DNA of 64,000 bases from Aquirufa antheringensis (GTDB lineage Bacteria > Bacteroidota > Bacteroidia > Cytophagales > Spirosomataceae), in contig NZ_SEWZ01000002.1 of the NCBI RefSeq assembly GCF_004307425.1, positions 252,935 to 316,934 on the forward strand, given 5' to 3'. Below the pieces are notes generated by a model. That model was not told the origin of the DNA, did not search any database, and worked only from the letters and a program-made list of their open reading frames with translations. Positions 17,247 through 26,550 of the stretch are shown one piece after another. Numbering within the stretch: position 1 is the stretch's first letter; the number at the start of each line of letters is the position of its first letter. Position numbers and translations under genes: made by a program.

Positions 17247-18089
17247 TTGCGGTGCTTAAAATTAAAGAAATACTTGATCTTTCTCCTAAAAATCTTTGTT
17301 CGTTTAGCTCTTCGCCTCTTTTGCCCGTCCCTCGTGGTAAAAAATGCGGAACTGATGAAAACCAAAGGCCCCGTTTTATTAGTCGTTAACCACCCGGATT
17401 CTTTTTTAGATGCGATCATCATTGGCGCTTTGTATCCGCGAAATATCAATTATTTAGCGCGGGGAGATGTATTTAGAAATCCAGTTTTCGGGTTCTTGCT
17501 GAGGCAATTAAATATGCTTCCGGTATTTCGCCAACGAGAAGGGAAAGAGCACCTGCACCTGAATTCAAACACCTTCCGTCAAGCAGTGGAATGCCTCCGC
17601 AACGACGGAATTGTATTGATTTTCATCGAAGGAATCTGCCTGAATACCCACGAGTTGCAACCGTTTAAAAAGGGCGCGAGTCGTATTTTAGAGAGTGCGC
17701 ACGCGGAGGGAATCTTCCCGATTGTTCAGATTGCGGGGATTGGGTATTCGAGTTTTACGGCTTTTGGGAAGGGAATTCACCTGGCTTTCAAAAATATGTC
17801 GTGGACTTCGCCTATCGTGGAAGCGGCGGATCGAGTCAAGTTTAACGCGGCGGTTTTCGAGAAGATGGAACGCTTGATTGAGGTTCCGAAGCACGTAGGA
17901 TTCCCACGCGGATTGCTTTACTATTTTGCCTTGCCTTTGTATATTCCGGTGCGGGCTTTTGCGGCGGCGAAAACGAAGGATTCTGTCTTTTATGATTCGG
18001 TTTTGTTCGCCCTTTTGCTTTTTACTTTCCCCGTCTACGTCGCGCTCGTGGTGACGATCGTTCTGAAGGTCAAATTGATTCTGGGCTGA
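17247..18089 (+). CDS. Glycerophosphate acyltransferase-like protein (PlsC superfamily)
   Basis: A 280-residue membrane acyltransferase. The catalytic box is VVNHPDSFLDA (His49, Asp55: again five residues between His and Asp). The substrate loop is LIFIEGICLNTHELQPFKKG. A C-terminal pair of hydrophobic helices (about 235-275) anchors it. The only usable start that keeps the N-terminal helix is TTG at 17247, because a stop lies two codons upstream and the first ATG comes at residue 37. The last 55 bases overlap the alkB gene on the other strand. Confidence 0.8.
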   Translation: MRCLKLKKYLIFLLKIFVRLALRLFCPSLVVKNAELMKTKGPVLLVVNHPDSFLDAIIIGALYPRNINYLARGDVFRNPVFGFLLRQLNMLPVFRQREGKEHLHLNSNTFRQAVECLRNDGIVLIFIEGICLNTHELQPFKKGASRILESAHAEGIFPIVQIAGIGYSSFTAFGKGIHLAFKNMSWTSPIVEAADRVKFNAAVFEKMERLIEVPKHVGFPRGLLYYFALPLYIPVRAFAAAKTKDSVFYDSVLFALLLFTFPVYVALVVTIVLKVKLILG

Positions 18090-18655
18090 TGCACTTTCGT
18101 GGTGGGTGGCAGACGATGTAGCCAGTGCGTTTGGGTTTCGCCTTTCATGACAAGTAAGCTTCCGGCTTCGAGGAAGACGTCTATTTTTTCGCCAGATTGT
18201 TTGTGCTTGAAACAGAATTTACGTTCTGCGCCAAAACTCAGCGAGCCAATCGCCCCATTTTTCTTCAGGTCTTTTTCGCCGTCACTGTGCCAGGCCATTC
18301 CTTCGGAGCCGTCGTGGTACAAGTTCAAAAGACAGGAATTATAGGTTTCGCCGGAGTGTTTTTCCGCGAGGGATTTTAAGGCTTGCAATTCAGGCGTCCA
18401 AGGCAAGGCCGTCTTAGTCGTGTTCGAATAGGTATACGAAAAAGGTTCGTCTCCATACCAAGCCACTTTGCGTTTCGTGATGATGCGTTTGCCATAAATG
18501 ACCGCCTCATCGTTGCGCCATTCGATGCGTTCTAGTAGGGCCTGCGCCATGTCGGCAGCTTCCGTAGAAGACATCAACTTCCCGTAATAATGAACGATTC
18601 CGTCGCCTGGAAGCAGGTTTACCGAAGGGTCCGCAGGGAAATCGAATAGCTCCAT
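18035..18655 (-). CDS. alkB: AlkB-like 2-oxoglutarate/Fe(II) dioxygenase
   Basis: A 206-residue protein that probably reverses N-alkyl damage in nucleic acids by oxidative demethylation. The iron ligands are His123 and Asp125 (AWHSDGE) and His180 (THWLH); the 2-oxoglutarate-binding arginines lie in PRINLTFR (Arg192, Arg198). Size and order match the ALKBH2/3-type bacterial group. It starts one base after the GH97 stop, so it is co-transcribed with an unrelated glycosidase, and its 3' end overlaps the acyltransferase gene by 55 bases. Confidence 0.92.
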   Translation of the reverse strand: MELFDFPADPSVNLLPGDGIVHYYGKLMSSTEAADMAQALLERIEWRNDEAVIYGKRIITKRKVAWYGDEPFSYTYSNTTKTALPWTPELQALKSLAEKHSGETYNSCLLNLYHDGSEGMAWHSDGEKDLKKNGAIGSLSFGAERKFCFKHKQSGEKIDVFLEAGSLLVMKGETQTHWLHRLPPTTKVHQPRINLTFRTIVTTSAT

Positions 18656-18656
18656 G

Positions 18657-20708
18657 TTAGTTCAGACGGCGTAAGCTGATCGCACAGCCGCCACCGCGTT
18701 GCAGGCGGAATGTCATTTTTGACTTCGCCGTTACGAGGCGTTTTTCGACTACGTAGGCTTCTGGATTCTTCTCAAAATCCGCATCATCCGCATCGCGGTA
18801 GAGTAAGGCTTCGTAGGTTTTATCCGGATCTAAAAAGTCTAGATCGAAGGACATATTTCGAGCCGTCGCGTTCGTGATCGAACCGATGAACCAGGTGTCT
18901 TTGTTTTTTGCCTTGCGGGCAATCGTTACGAATTCGCCCGGTTCTGCGGTGATGATTTTCGTGTCGTCCCAGTCCACCGCTACGTCCTTGATGAATTGGA
19001 AAGCGTCCAGTTTAGGCTCGTAATTTTCCGGTAAATCTGCCGCCATTTGCAAGGGGCTGTAGATGGTGACGTAGAGGGCTAATTGTTTGGCCAAAGTAGA
19101 GCGTACTTTCGTCGTCCGCGTCGAATCGAATTGATTCAAGTTCATGTGGAAAAGTCCCGGTGTATAGTCCATTGGGCCACCCATCAAACGTGTGAAAGGA
19201 AGAATAGTCGTGTGTTCCGCGTTAATTCCAAGCGTAGGCGCGTTGTTAAATTCCGATCCTCGGGCGGCTTCGGCGGCCATCCAGTTCGGATACGTGCGAT
19301 GCAAGCCCGTCGGGTGAACCGACTCGTGTGAATCGACCATCAGGTGGTAATTCGCGGCTTTCTCTGCTACACGAGTGTAGTGGTTCACCATCCATTGGCT
19401 ATCGTGGTGCTCGCCCCGCGGGATGATTTTACCTACATAACCCGTCTTCATGGTGTTGATTCCTTTGTCTACCATAAATTGGTAAGCTGCATCCATTCGG
19501 CGCTCGTAATTCGTGACTGAACTCGAAGTTTCGTGGTGCATAATCAGTTTCAAGCCTTTCGATGCGGCATATTTTGTGAGGGTGTCTATTTGGTAATCCG
19601 CGTAAGGCGTCACGAAATCGAATACTTCTTCCTTCCAGTTTCCGAACCAATCTTCCCAGCCCGTGTTCCAGCCTTCCACTAAGACGCCGTCGAATCCGTG
19701 TTTGCCCGCGAAGTCGATGTAGCGTTTCACGTTTTCCGTATTTGCGCCGTGTTTTCCACCTGCTAAAGGCCAGTTCGCTTTGCCCACGTGCATTTCCCAC
19801 CACATGCCCATGAATTTTTGGGGTTTGATCCAGGTGGAATCCTTGATTTTCGAGGGTTCGTTTAGGTTCAAGATTAATTTAGAGGCCAAAATCTGTTCCG
19901 CCTTATTCGACACCACCACCGTTCTCCACGGGGTGTTGAATGGCGTCTGTGCGTAGGCCTTATTTCCAACTGCATCCGGCACTAGAGCGGAGGTAAATTC
20001 GAGTCCCTCTAGCTTCAAATGCATCGCCGGATAATTGACTAATGCCGCCTCATGCACATTCACATAGAGGCCATCCGCTGACTTTAACATCAGGGGAGTT
20101 TGGACGAAGTTTTTGCCCATTAAAGACGTCACCGCGATGTCTTTTTCTTTTGCCGCTGCGGCAAGGGCATCGATTTCAGAGATTTTAGTTCTTTGGTAGG
20201 TATATTCATTCGTATCGTAATCTCCCGGAATCCAGAAGGCATTGTGGTCGCCCGTCATCGTGAAAGAAGACCACTCGTTATCGACGATAAAATGTTTGAA
20301 ATTGTCTTGCGACGGGAAGAAATAACGGAAGCCGATTCCATCATCAAAAACGCGGAAAATCACGTCCATCCATACCCCCGATTCCTTCAAATGCAGGGTC
20401 AATTCCTTGTAGTTATTTCGGATCTCCTTTACCTCGCCCCACACCGGTTTCCAGGTGCCGTCCACGATAGTAGAATCCACGCCTAGGATTTGGAATTTAC
20501 GTAATTCTAATGCCGGCTTCTTCAGAGTCAAGCCTAGATCAGAAGGTGCGATGACCTCTTTGGCTTTATAAAAAACCTGGTATTTTAAAGCTCTATCAGC
20601 ACCTTGCGATACTTGAATTGAAATTTGATCTGTAGGCGAAGCTATCTTAAACGATTTTTGGGCGAATAAAGAGACGCTCAAAAGTAGGAGAAGAAGGGTT
20701 TTGTTCAT
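18657..20708 (-). CDS. susB: GH97 alpha-glucosidase, inverting (SusB-like)
   Basis: A 683-residue exported enzyme (signal peptide to about residue 16, SLFAQ). It has the GH97 N-terminal beta-sandwich, a (beta/alpha)8 barrel from about residue 300, and a C-terminal beta domain. The residues equivalent to SusB of Bacteroides thetaiotaomicron fall at a constant offset of 46: Glu393 (HHET) and Glu462 (SHES) as bases, Glu480 as calcium ligand, Glu486 (ARGSE) as acid. It is therefore the inverting type, expected to release glucose from alpha-glucans in the periplasm, not the retaining alpha-galactosidase type. It is not next to the SusCD pair in this window. Confidence 0.93.
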   Translation of the reverse strand: MNKTLLLLLLSVSLFAQKSFKIASPTDQISIQVSQGADRALKYQVFYKAKEVIAPSDLGLTLKKPALELRKFQILGVDSTIVDGTWKPVWGEVKEIRNNYKELTLHLKESGVWMDVIFRVFDDGIGFRYFFPSQDNFKHFIVDNEWSSFTMTGDHNAFWIPGDYDTNEYTYQRTKISEIDALAAAAKEKDIAVTSLMGKNFVQTPLMLKSADGLYVNVHEAALVNYPAMHLKLEGLEFTSALVPDAVGNKAYAQTPFNTPWRTVVVSNKAEQILASKLILNLNEPSKIKDSTWIKPQKFMGMWWEMHVGKANWPLAGGKHGANTENVKRYIDFAGKHGFDGVLVEGWNTGWEDWFGNWKEEVFDFVTPYADYQIDTLTKYAASKGLKLIMHHETSSSVTNYERRMDAAYQFMVDKGINTMKTGYVGKIIPRGEHHDSQWMVNHYTRVAEKAANYHLMVDSHESVHPTGLHRTYPNWMAAEAARGSEFNNAPTLGINAEHTTILPFTRLMGGPMDYTPGLFHMNLNQFDSTRTTKVRSTLAKQLALYVTIYSPLQMAADLPENYEPKLDAFQFIKDVAVDWDDTKIITAEPGEFVTIARKAKNKDTWFIGSITNATARNMSFDLDFLDPDKTYEALLYRDADDADFEKNPEAYVVEKRLVTAKSKMTFRLQRGGGCAISLRRLN

Positions 20709-20714
20709 ACCGCA

Positions 20715-20722
20715 AAATTACT
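20715..20722 (-). promoter_or_regulatory. -7 box of the GH97-alkB operon
   Basis: On the minus strand TAATTTTG matches TAnnTTTG exactly. It ends only six bases before the ATG (20708), so a transcript from this box would have almost no leader. No -33 TTTG is seen at the normal spacing. Confidence 0.5.
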
Positions 20723-20761
20723 AAAATAATAGATTAAACGGTAAATGATAGGCAAAATTGC

Positions 20762-21868
20762 CTAAGGCAAAAACTCGATCGCTGGCTTCTTTCCTGTCTT
20801 CACAAAAGCGCGCATCGCATCAAATGCTTTAGCGGTCTGTGCATCCGTGAACTGACAATGCGCCTGACCGTTCGTGTATTTAACGGCAAAGTATTGATCG
20901 CGCCCTTGTGCGTGAATCATATTTTCAATGTTCGTCACGGCATAGGAAACCGGAATTAATTGATCGTAAATCGTGTGCATTAACACGACTGGCTTATCAA
21001 TTTTTCCGGTGCGGTCGTAGCGTGCAAAAAGCTCTGCCTGATCCTTCGTGGCAGGTAAGCGTTCCGCTACTGCGTTTACTTTCAAGTTATCTGGGAAGCC
21101 CGTGTAAAGCGTTTCAGTATTGTCAAAAGGATTGCCTTTTAGCTTGAGGGCGATGTCGCGTAACACGTTTTGGTTAAAAAATAAGGCGCCAGGAAGGTCA
21201 TCGAATTTCAAGTCAAAACGCTTCGCAAAAGCCACGGCTAACACGGAGTCTTTCTGCAATAAGGCCTTTTTGATCTCGCCCATTCGTTTGCCTGCGGTGG
21301 CAAATGACACAAATCCGACAGTGCTATTGACGTCAAAAATATCTTTCAACGAAGGTACGATTCCTGGGAATAAACCGTTCATCGTCGCATACATATCGTA
21401 CTCTTTTCTGCACTGTAAATACGGGCGAGAGGATAGCGGGCAAAGAGGTAATCCACCGTTATAGTATTGGCCAAAATTCTCCAAAGTCGCGAACGTAATT
21501 CCACCGCCCATCGAGTGCCCCATCATAAAGGTCGAGTCCGGTTGGCCCATCTTTTTGATAAAGGCTTGGCGCAATTCTTCGGTCGCATCCACTCCCTCGG
21601 GCAAAGCAAATCCTTGAATGGGATAATCAGATGCTGCAACCGCAAAACCTCGATCCAAAATTACCTGTAAACGCTTATCTAATCCCGCATTCGCACTCGC
21701 CGCCGGGGTTCCCATAAATTGGTACCCGTGGGCATACATCACGAGTTTTTTGTTCCATTTAGCCGGCATCAAAATCTGATAACCTCCCCCTTTCAGGGTA
21801 CCTAAATCAATTTTTTCTTGGGCAAAAATAGTGGTGCTAAGTGCGAGGAAGAGGAATAGTTTTTTCAT
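20762..21868 (-). CDS. Secreted alpha/beta hydrolase (esterase-like)
   Basis: A 368-residue exported protein from the ATG at 21868 (signal peptide LFLFLALSTTIFAQ); the frame is open 17 codons further, but those residues do not fit a signal peptide start. The nucleophile elbow is GHSMGGG. The likely acid is in DQLIPVSYA and the histidine in NGQAHCQF near the C-terminus. It is probably a serine esterase or peptidase-like enzyme in the periplasm; substrate unknown. Its start region faces the pentapeptide-repeat gene. Confidence 0.82.
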   Translation of the reverse strand: MKKLFLFLALSTTIFAQEKIDLGTLKGGGYQILMPAKWNKKLVMYAHGYQFMGTPAASANAGLDKRLQVILDRGFAVAASDYPIQGFALPEGVDATEELRQAFIKKMGQPDSTFMMGHSMGGGITFATLENFGQYYNGGLPLCPLSSRPYLQCRKEYDMYATMNGLFPGIVPSLKDIFDVNSTVGFVSFATAGKRMGEIKKALLQKDSVLAVAFAKRFDLKFDDLPGALFFNQNVLRDIALKLKGNPFDNTETLYTGFPDNLKVNAVAERLPATKDQAELFARYDRTGKIDKPVVLMHTIYDQLIPVSYAVTNIENMIHAQGRDQYFAVKYTNGQAHCQFTDAQTAKAFDAMRAFVKTGKKPAIEFLP

Positions 21869-21917
21869 AGTGAAGATTAAGGAGAAGCAAAATAGGAAAA
21901 AAATGGTAATTTGCGGC

Positions 21918-22478
21918 ATGGAGAAGCCTTATATCGTCGACCAAAAATTCGAGAAAGAAAGCACACTCGCCATCGGCGAATACGAACATTGCATTTTCAA
22001 GAACTGCCTGTTCGAATCGGCTGATTTTCAACAATTCCAGTTCATCGACTGTGTTTTTGAATCATGTAATTTGAGCCTCGTTAAACTTAGCGGCGCTTCT
22101 CTCCAAAAAGTACATTTCAAAGACTGCAAAATGCAGGGCCTTCGCTTCGAAGCCTGCAATCCTTTTTTATTCGAAGTAAGTTTCGATACCTGTGTTTTAA
22201 ACTTGTCTTCCTTCTACCAAATCAAGGGGAAAAAGGCGAAGTTCGTGGGCTGTTCTTTGCACGAAGTGGACTTCACAGAATCCGATTTCTCGGAAGCCAT
22301 TTTCGATGATTGCGATCTGGCTGGGGCACTTTTTGACCAGACGAATCTAAGCAAAGCGGACTTCCGCAGCGCGTTTAATTTTATCATTCATCCCAGCATA
22401 AATCAGATCAAGAAAGCGAGGTTTTCGCAGGACGGTTTGGCAGGATTATTACAGGGCTTTGACATCTCTATCACCTAA
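21918..22478 (+). CDS. Pentapeptide-repeat protein
   Basis: A 186-residue protein from the ATG at 21918. Nearly the whole chain fits A(D/N)LxX-type repeats with strong Cys/Phe spacing (CIFKNCLFESADFQQFQF, CDLAGALFDQTNLSKADF), forming a right-handed quadrilateral beta-helix, with a bulge near residues 120-130. Related Qnr/McbG proteins mimic DNA and protect gyrase, but that role is not shown here. The start at 21918 is preferred over upstream codons that overlap the divergent hydrolase leader; a TAATTTG box lies at 21907-21913. Two bases separate its stop from the next ATG. Confidence 0.85.
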   Translation: MEKPYIVDQKFEKESTLAIGEYEHCIFKNCLFESADFQQFQFIDCVFESCNLSLVKLSGASLQKVHFKDCKMQGLRFEACNPFLFEVSFDTCVLNLSSFYQIKGKKAKFVGCSLHEVDFTESDFSEAIFDDCDLAGALFDQTNLSKADFRSAFNFIIHPSINQIKKARFSQDGLAGLLQGFDISIT

Positions 22479-22479
22479 T

Positions 22480-23961
22480 ATGAAAAAAATCTTACTCCTA
22501 CTCCTACTGAGCACCACGCTTTTCGCGAAAGGCCGCTATCCTCGTACGATTGTGACAACTGACGGCGAAATCGATGACGTGGACACCTTCATCCGAATGC
22601 TATTGTATTCGAATGAATACCAGCTGGAGGGCTTAGTGTATTCGAGTTCGATGTGGCATTATAAGGGCGACGGGAAAGGGACGAAATTCACCTCCGAAAT
22701 GGAGATGACCCGCCAGATGTACGGCGCAAAAACGGATCTGCGTTGGCCAGGCGTTCAATGGATTCAAGATTTGTTGAAAGCGTATGGACAAGTTCATCCG
22801 AACCTGATTTTACATGACAAAAACTACCCATCTCCTGCCTATTTAAACTCATTGGTCAAGGTGGGGAATATCGATTTCGAAGGAGAAATGGAGCAGGTGA
22901 CCGAAGGATCAGAATGGATCAAAGCAAAATTGTTAGACAACGATCCGGAGCCCATCTACTTGCAAGCCTGGGGTGGAACAAATACGATTGCTAGAGCTTT
23001 GAAATCGATAGAGGAGCAGTTTACGGGAAAGCCGGGCTGGGATGCATTGAAAAATAAAATCTCTCGAAAAGCCATTATCTACACCGTGATGGATCAGGAT
23101 GCGACGCTGAAAAATTACATCGCTGGACATTGGCCGCAGATTCGCGTGTTTTACAATGCGCAGCAGTTTGCCAGTTTCGCTTATCCATGGAAGCGTGTGA
23201 TGCCTAAGGCGACGCAACCCTATTTTGAGGGAACCTATATGGGGCCTAAAATCATCCAGAATCACGGGCCTCTTTTACAGATGTATTATGCCTACGGGGA
23301 TGGCCAAAAGCAGCCCGGCGACGACGAGCACATACACGGTGATCCGACCAAGCTGAAGGATGCGCAATGGGGATCTTTCCAACCTTTTGATTTTATTTCC
23401 GAGGGAGATTCTCCCGCGTTTTTGCACCTGGTGGATGTGGGATTGAATAACTTGAATAACCCGTCCTACGGTGGTTGGGGTGGTCGATTCGCTCTTGCAG
23501 AGGGAAATCCGTATCGCTTCGAAGACAATGATAAAGCGGCGGATTTTAATCCGGAGACAGGGAAATTAGATATTTCTTATTCCCAAACCCGCTGGTTAAT
23601 CGCCGCGCAAGAAGACTTCGCGGCCCGCGCAGATTGGTGTGTGAAATCGTTCAAAGATGCGAACCATGCACCGCAAATAACGGTCAGTGAAGGCATGTAT
23701 GTGTACGCAAAACCAGGTGCAAGTCTTGACCTTCATGTGATTACTAGAGACCCCGATGGGCACGCCATTAAGCTGAAGGTTTGGCCTTATCCGGAGGCAG
23801 GATCCGGGAAAGCTGAAGTGCAAATAGAAAACATAACGGTAAAAGTGCAAATACCAGCGACCGCAAAAAAAGGCGACACTTTTCACGTCGTGGTAGAGGG
23901 AACTGACAATGGTTCTCCTGCCTTAACCCGTTATAGACGTGTAGTAATCACAATAGCCTAA
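22480..23961 (+). CDS. Secreted DUF1593 protein, nucleoside-hydrolase-like
   Basis: A 493-residue exported protein (signal peptide LLLLLLSTTLFAKG). The N-terminal domain (about 20-310) is a nucleoside-hydrolase-like fold with TTDGEIDDVDTF, the acidic metal-binding cluster of that family. The C-terminal ~90 residues form a beta-sandwich. DUF1593 proteins occur in polysaccharide-degradation loci and probably act on a glycoside rather than a nucleoside. It follows the pentapeptide gene directly. The start at 22480 gives the cleanest signal peptide. Confidence 0.83.
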   Translation: MKKILLLLLLSTTLFAKGRYPRTIVTTDGEIDDVDTFIRMLLYSNEYQLEGLVYSSSMWHYKGDGKGTKFTSEMEMTRQMYGAKTDLRWPGVQWIQDLLKAYGQVHPNLILHDKNYPSPAYLNSLVKVGNIDFEGEMEQVTEGSEWIKAKLLDNDPEPIYLQAWGGTNTIARALKSIEEQFTGKPGWDALKNKISRKAIIYTVMDQDATLKNYIAGHWPQIRVFYNAQQFASFAYPWKRVMPKATQPYFEGTYMGPKIIQNHGPLLQMYYAYGDGQKQPGDDEHIHGDPTKLKDAQWGSFQPFDFISEGDSPAFLHLVDVGLNNLNNPSYGGWGGRFALAEGNPYRFEDNDKAADFNPETGKLDISYSQTRWLIAAQEDFAARADWCVKSFKDANHAPQITVSEGMYVYAKPGASLDLHVITRDPDGHAIKLKVWPYPEAGSGKAEVQIENITVKVQIPATAKKGDTFHVVVEGTDNGSPALTRYRRVVITIA

Positions 23962-23969
23962 AATTGTCC

Positions 23970-24527
23970 ATGATCACACTTCAATTAGTTAAATCCCAGG
24001 AGGAGATGAAAGGCGTTTTAGCCTTACAGCAAGCTAATTTGCGTAAAAACATTACCCAGGAAGAAGCGGAGACGCAGGGTTTTTTGATGGCGGAATATGA
24101 TGTTGATTTTCTAGAATTACTGAACCAAAAAAGCCCGGGTATCATTGCGAAAGATGGAGAAAAAGTGGTGGGATACAGTTTAGTCGCCTTACCAGAAACG
24201 GCACGCCAGCACCCTTTATTAGCAGATCTGGTGCAGAATATTGAACGCTGCATTTTCAAAGGTAAGCCGGTTGAAAATTATGCGATTGTGGCTCAGCTTT
24301 GTGTTTCGAAGGAGTATAGAGGACAGGATTTGGTCCAAAAACTCTACGGAAGTTTCCGAGATCATTATGCTAATCGTTACACGTATTGTGTAACAGACGT
24401 CGCCCAGGCAAATCACCGTTCGCTAAAAGCGCATCAAAAACGTGGATTCCAAGTAATTGATACCTTAGATTATGGTGGAATTGGCTGGAATATTGTGTTG
24501 TGGGATTGGAATAAAAAAACTTTTTAA
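23970..24527 (+). CDS. GNAT-family N-acetyltransferase
   Basis: A 185-residue cytoplasmic acetyltransferase with the GNAT core: a substrate-side strand (KVVGYSLVALPET), the acetyl-CoA loop VSKEYRGQDLVQKLYGSF (R/QxxGxG/A-like, here RGQDLV), and NHRSLKAHQKRGFQVI near the end. The acceptor is unknown. ATG at 23970 is preferred over a TTG six bases upstream. Its stop overlaps the end of the convergent DUF2490 gene by four bases. Confidence 0.82.
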   Translation: MITLQLVKSQEEMKGVLALQQANLRKNITQEEAETQGFLMAEYDVDFLELLNQKSPGIIAKDGEKVVGYSLVALPETARQHPLLADLVQNIERCIFKGKPVENYAIVAQLCVSKEYRGQDLVQKLYGSFRDHYANRYTYCVTDVAQANHRSLKAHQKRGFQVIDTLDYGGIGWNIVLWDWNKKTF

Positions 24528-25231
24528 GGGATACGATGATATACCATAATGCTCAAAATACTGCGGTCGTAATAATTCAAATTAGGGCGTTGCTGAAAGG
24601 CGTGCAAATAACCCACATCAACTGTTAAATTATCTCGTAAGGGAATACTGACACCGGCAAACATCCGGTGTTGATCTAAGTCATTCGCGGGATTTTCCTG
24701 CGCCGCATTCAGTAAAATTTCCGTATTCACTTTTCCTTGGATTCGCTTGATGAAGGGAAATAAGGCTTGAATTCGGTAACGAAGTCGGTAATTGCTGAAG
24801 TTGATGGCATCCGTCAGTTCTGTACGACTCGTATTCGGTACTCGGTTAAAGCGCATCTCCGACCTGAAACGATGATCTAAGCGTACCTTGGACACGCGGT
24901 GTTTGTAAACGATATCTAGATGAGGGCGGTATTCCGGAATGGCTAGTCTATTCGCCGTTCGTGGATCATTAGGGGTGTTTAGGAAAAGGGCCGCTCCAGC
25001 AGAAAGATCCCAATTATCCCCAATCGTTAGGTGCACATGCGCTCGAAAGGCATTTTGGTGGTGTACTAATGGGTCTATAAAATGACGGGTATGTGCCTCG
25101 CCTTGGACATACCATTTCGTATGTAAAGAATGAGTGAGGTAATATCCGTACCAAACTTGGGATTGATGCTCAATTAGACCTTGGCTTTGCGCTGCGAAGA
25201 ACGGGAACAAAAAGAAAAATACATACTTCAT
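24524..25231 (-). CDS. DUF2490 outer-membrane protein
   Basis: A 235-residue exported protein (signal peptide ending AAQSQG). The body shows alternating amphipathic strands with aromatic girdles and ends in an aromatic/hydrophobic strand (MVYHRIP), as expected for a small outer-membrane beta-barrel. The repeat of basic turn residues (RLRYRIQ, RLDHRFRSEMRFNRV) is typical of DUF2490. Function unknown. It has its own -7 box immediately upstream of the ATG. Confidence 0.82.
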   Translation of the reverse strand: MKYVFFFLFPFFAAQSQGLIEHQSQVWYGYYLTHSLHTKWYVQGEAHTRHFIDPLVHHQNAFRAHVHLTIGDNWDLSAGAALFLNTPNDPRTANRLAIPEYRPHLDIVYKHRVSKVRLDHRFRSEMRFNRVPNTSRTELTDAINFSNYRLRYRIQALFPFIKRIQGKVNTEILLNAAQENPANDLDQHRMFAGVSIPLRDNLTVDVGYLHAFQQRPNLNYYDRSILSIMVYHRIP

Positions 25232-25235
25232 CTAG

Positions 25236-25243
25236 CAAAGATA
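25236..25243 (-). promoter_or_regulatory. -7 box of the DUF2490 gene
   Basis: TATCTTTG on the minus strand, an exact TAnnTTTG. It ends four bases before the ATG at 25231, so transcription would begin at or within the start codon (leaderless) unless translation starts further in. Confidence 0.5.
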
Positions 25244-25302
25244 CTATTATATTCTATAAAAACGATAGACTAAGTATTCTTTATGTATTTCTGCCTAAAA
25301 AA

Positions 25303-26550
25303 CTAACTAAACAGCACATAAGCTACCGCCAATGTCACAAACACATTAAACAACTGGGCGATTAAGAAAGCGTATAAAGGCTTCTTTCCTTCTTTCGAGA
25401 ATAGGTCTGAGAATTTGGTTTCCAAACCGATGCTCGTGAAAGCTAGGGCAAACCAAAGTCCTTGCAAGGCTTTAAATCCTCCCTTCACTGAATCGATCGT
25501 TTCGGATGAAATCACGAATGAGAAAAGCAACGATGCCGCGATGAAACCCAAAACGAACTTAGGGAAACGCTCCCAAATAATCGCTCCCGTTGGCTTCGCT
25601 TCTTGTACTGTAGCAGATTGATTGTTCGTCACCGTCCAATAGATAGAGATGGCGAAAGCGGCGAAACCTAATAAAACGTTTTGGGAAAATTTAACGATCG
25701 TCGAGATCTTCAAAGCCTCCTCGCCCACCATCGTTCCAGACGCAATCACCGCTCCGGTCGTATCAATCGTTCCGCCTAACCAGGCACCAGTCACCGCTTG
25801 CGAAAGACCCAAAGCCTGTGCAATAAATGGCAAAAAAATAATCATCGGAATCGCTGTAATCAAGACGATGGAGATAACGTATGATAGCTTCTTCGAATCT
25901 CCTTTAATGGCTCCAGACGTCGCAATCGCAGCCGAAACACCACAAATAGAAACCGCACTGGAAATCATGATGGCGAATTCTTCGTCGATGCCCATTTTTT
26001 TGGAAACCCAAAAAGCAAAGTACCAAACCGAAATCACCACCACCAAAGCTTGAATCAAACCGAGTGAACCGGCCTTCAAAATATCCCCGAAAATCACGCT
26101 CGTACCTAATAAGATCAAACCGATTTTCACGAACAATTCTGTCGAGAGGGATTCGGTTAACCACGCCGGAAGCGTGAAGAAATTACTCAAAACCAACCCG
26201 ATCGTTAAGCTGAAAATCACCGCTTCTAAATTCCAATTTTTCAGGAATGCGTTGCCGGCTAACACTAGCGCGAGTGAGGTAAGCACGAAAACAATGGGGA
26301 AACCTTTGGCCGTACCTGACACACTTTTGCCTAAAACACTTGCCGCGAGAATCGCGATGATATACGTGAAAATAAATAGCTGACCCAGCTTTAACAGATT
26401 GCCGGACGTGATAACCTTTTCGGTTAAATCAACGGTGGTGTCCCAGCCGAAAGAAGGAGATGGAATTTTCACTCCAAGAAGGGCCACGCCGATGATGATA
26501 AATCCTAAAAGGACAACGGTCCAATCTTCAGTTAAAAGGTTCTTCTTCAT
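25303..26550 (-). CDS. YeiH/UPF0324 family putative sulfate exporter
   Basis: A 415-residue inner-membrane protein with ten or more hydrophobic helices. YeiH-type signatures include SAVSICGVSAAIAT (about 195-210), GAWLGGTIDTTGAVIASG, and KFSQNVLLG. Family members are annotated as sulfate or thiosulfate exporters; direct evidence is thin. Its ATG overlaps the stop of the DUF1080 gene, so the two are probably co-transcribed. Confidence 0.85.
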   Translation of the reverse strand: MKKNLLTEDWTVVLLGFIIIGVALLGVKIPSPSFGWDTTVDLTEKVITSGNLLKLGQLFIFTYIIAILAASVLGKSVSGTAKGFPIVFVLTSLALVLAGNAFLKNWNLEAVIFSLTIGLVLSNFFTLPAWLTESLSTELFVKIGLILLGTSVIFGDILKAGSLGLIQALVVVISVWYFAFWVSKKMGIDEEFAIMISSAVSICGVSAAIATSGAIKGDSKKLSYVISIVLITAIPMIIFLPFIAQALGLSQAVTGAWLGGTIDTTGAVIASGTMVGEEALKISTIVKFSQNVLLGFAAFAISIYWTVTNNQSATVQEAKPTGAIIWERFPKFVLGFIAASLLFSFVISSETIDSVKGGFKALQGLWFALAFTSIGLETKFSDLFSKEGKKPLYAFLIAQLFNVFVTLAVAYVLFS

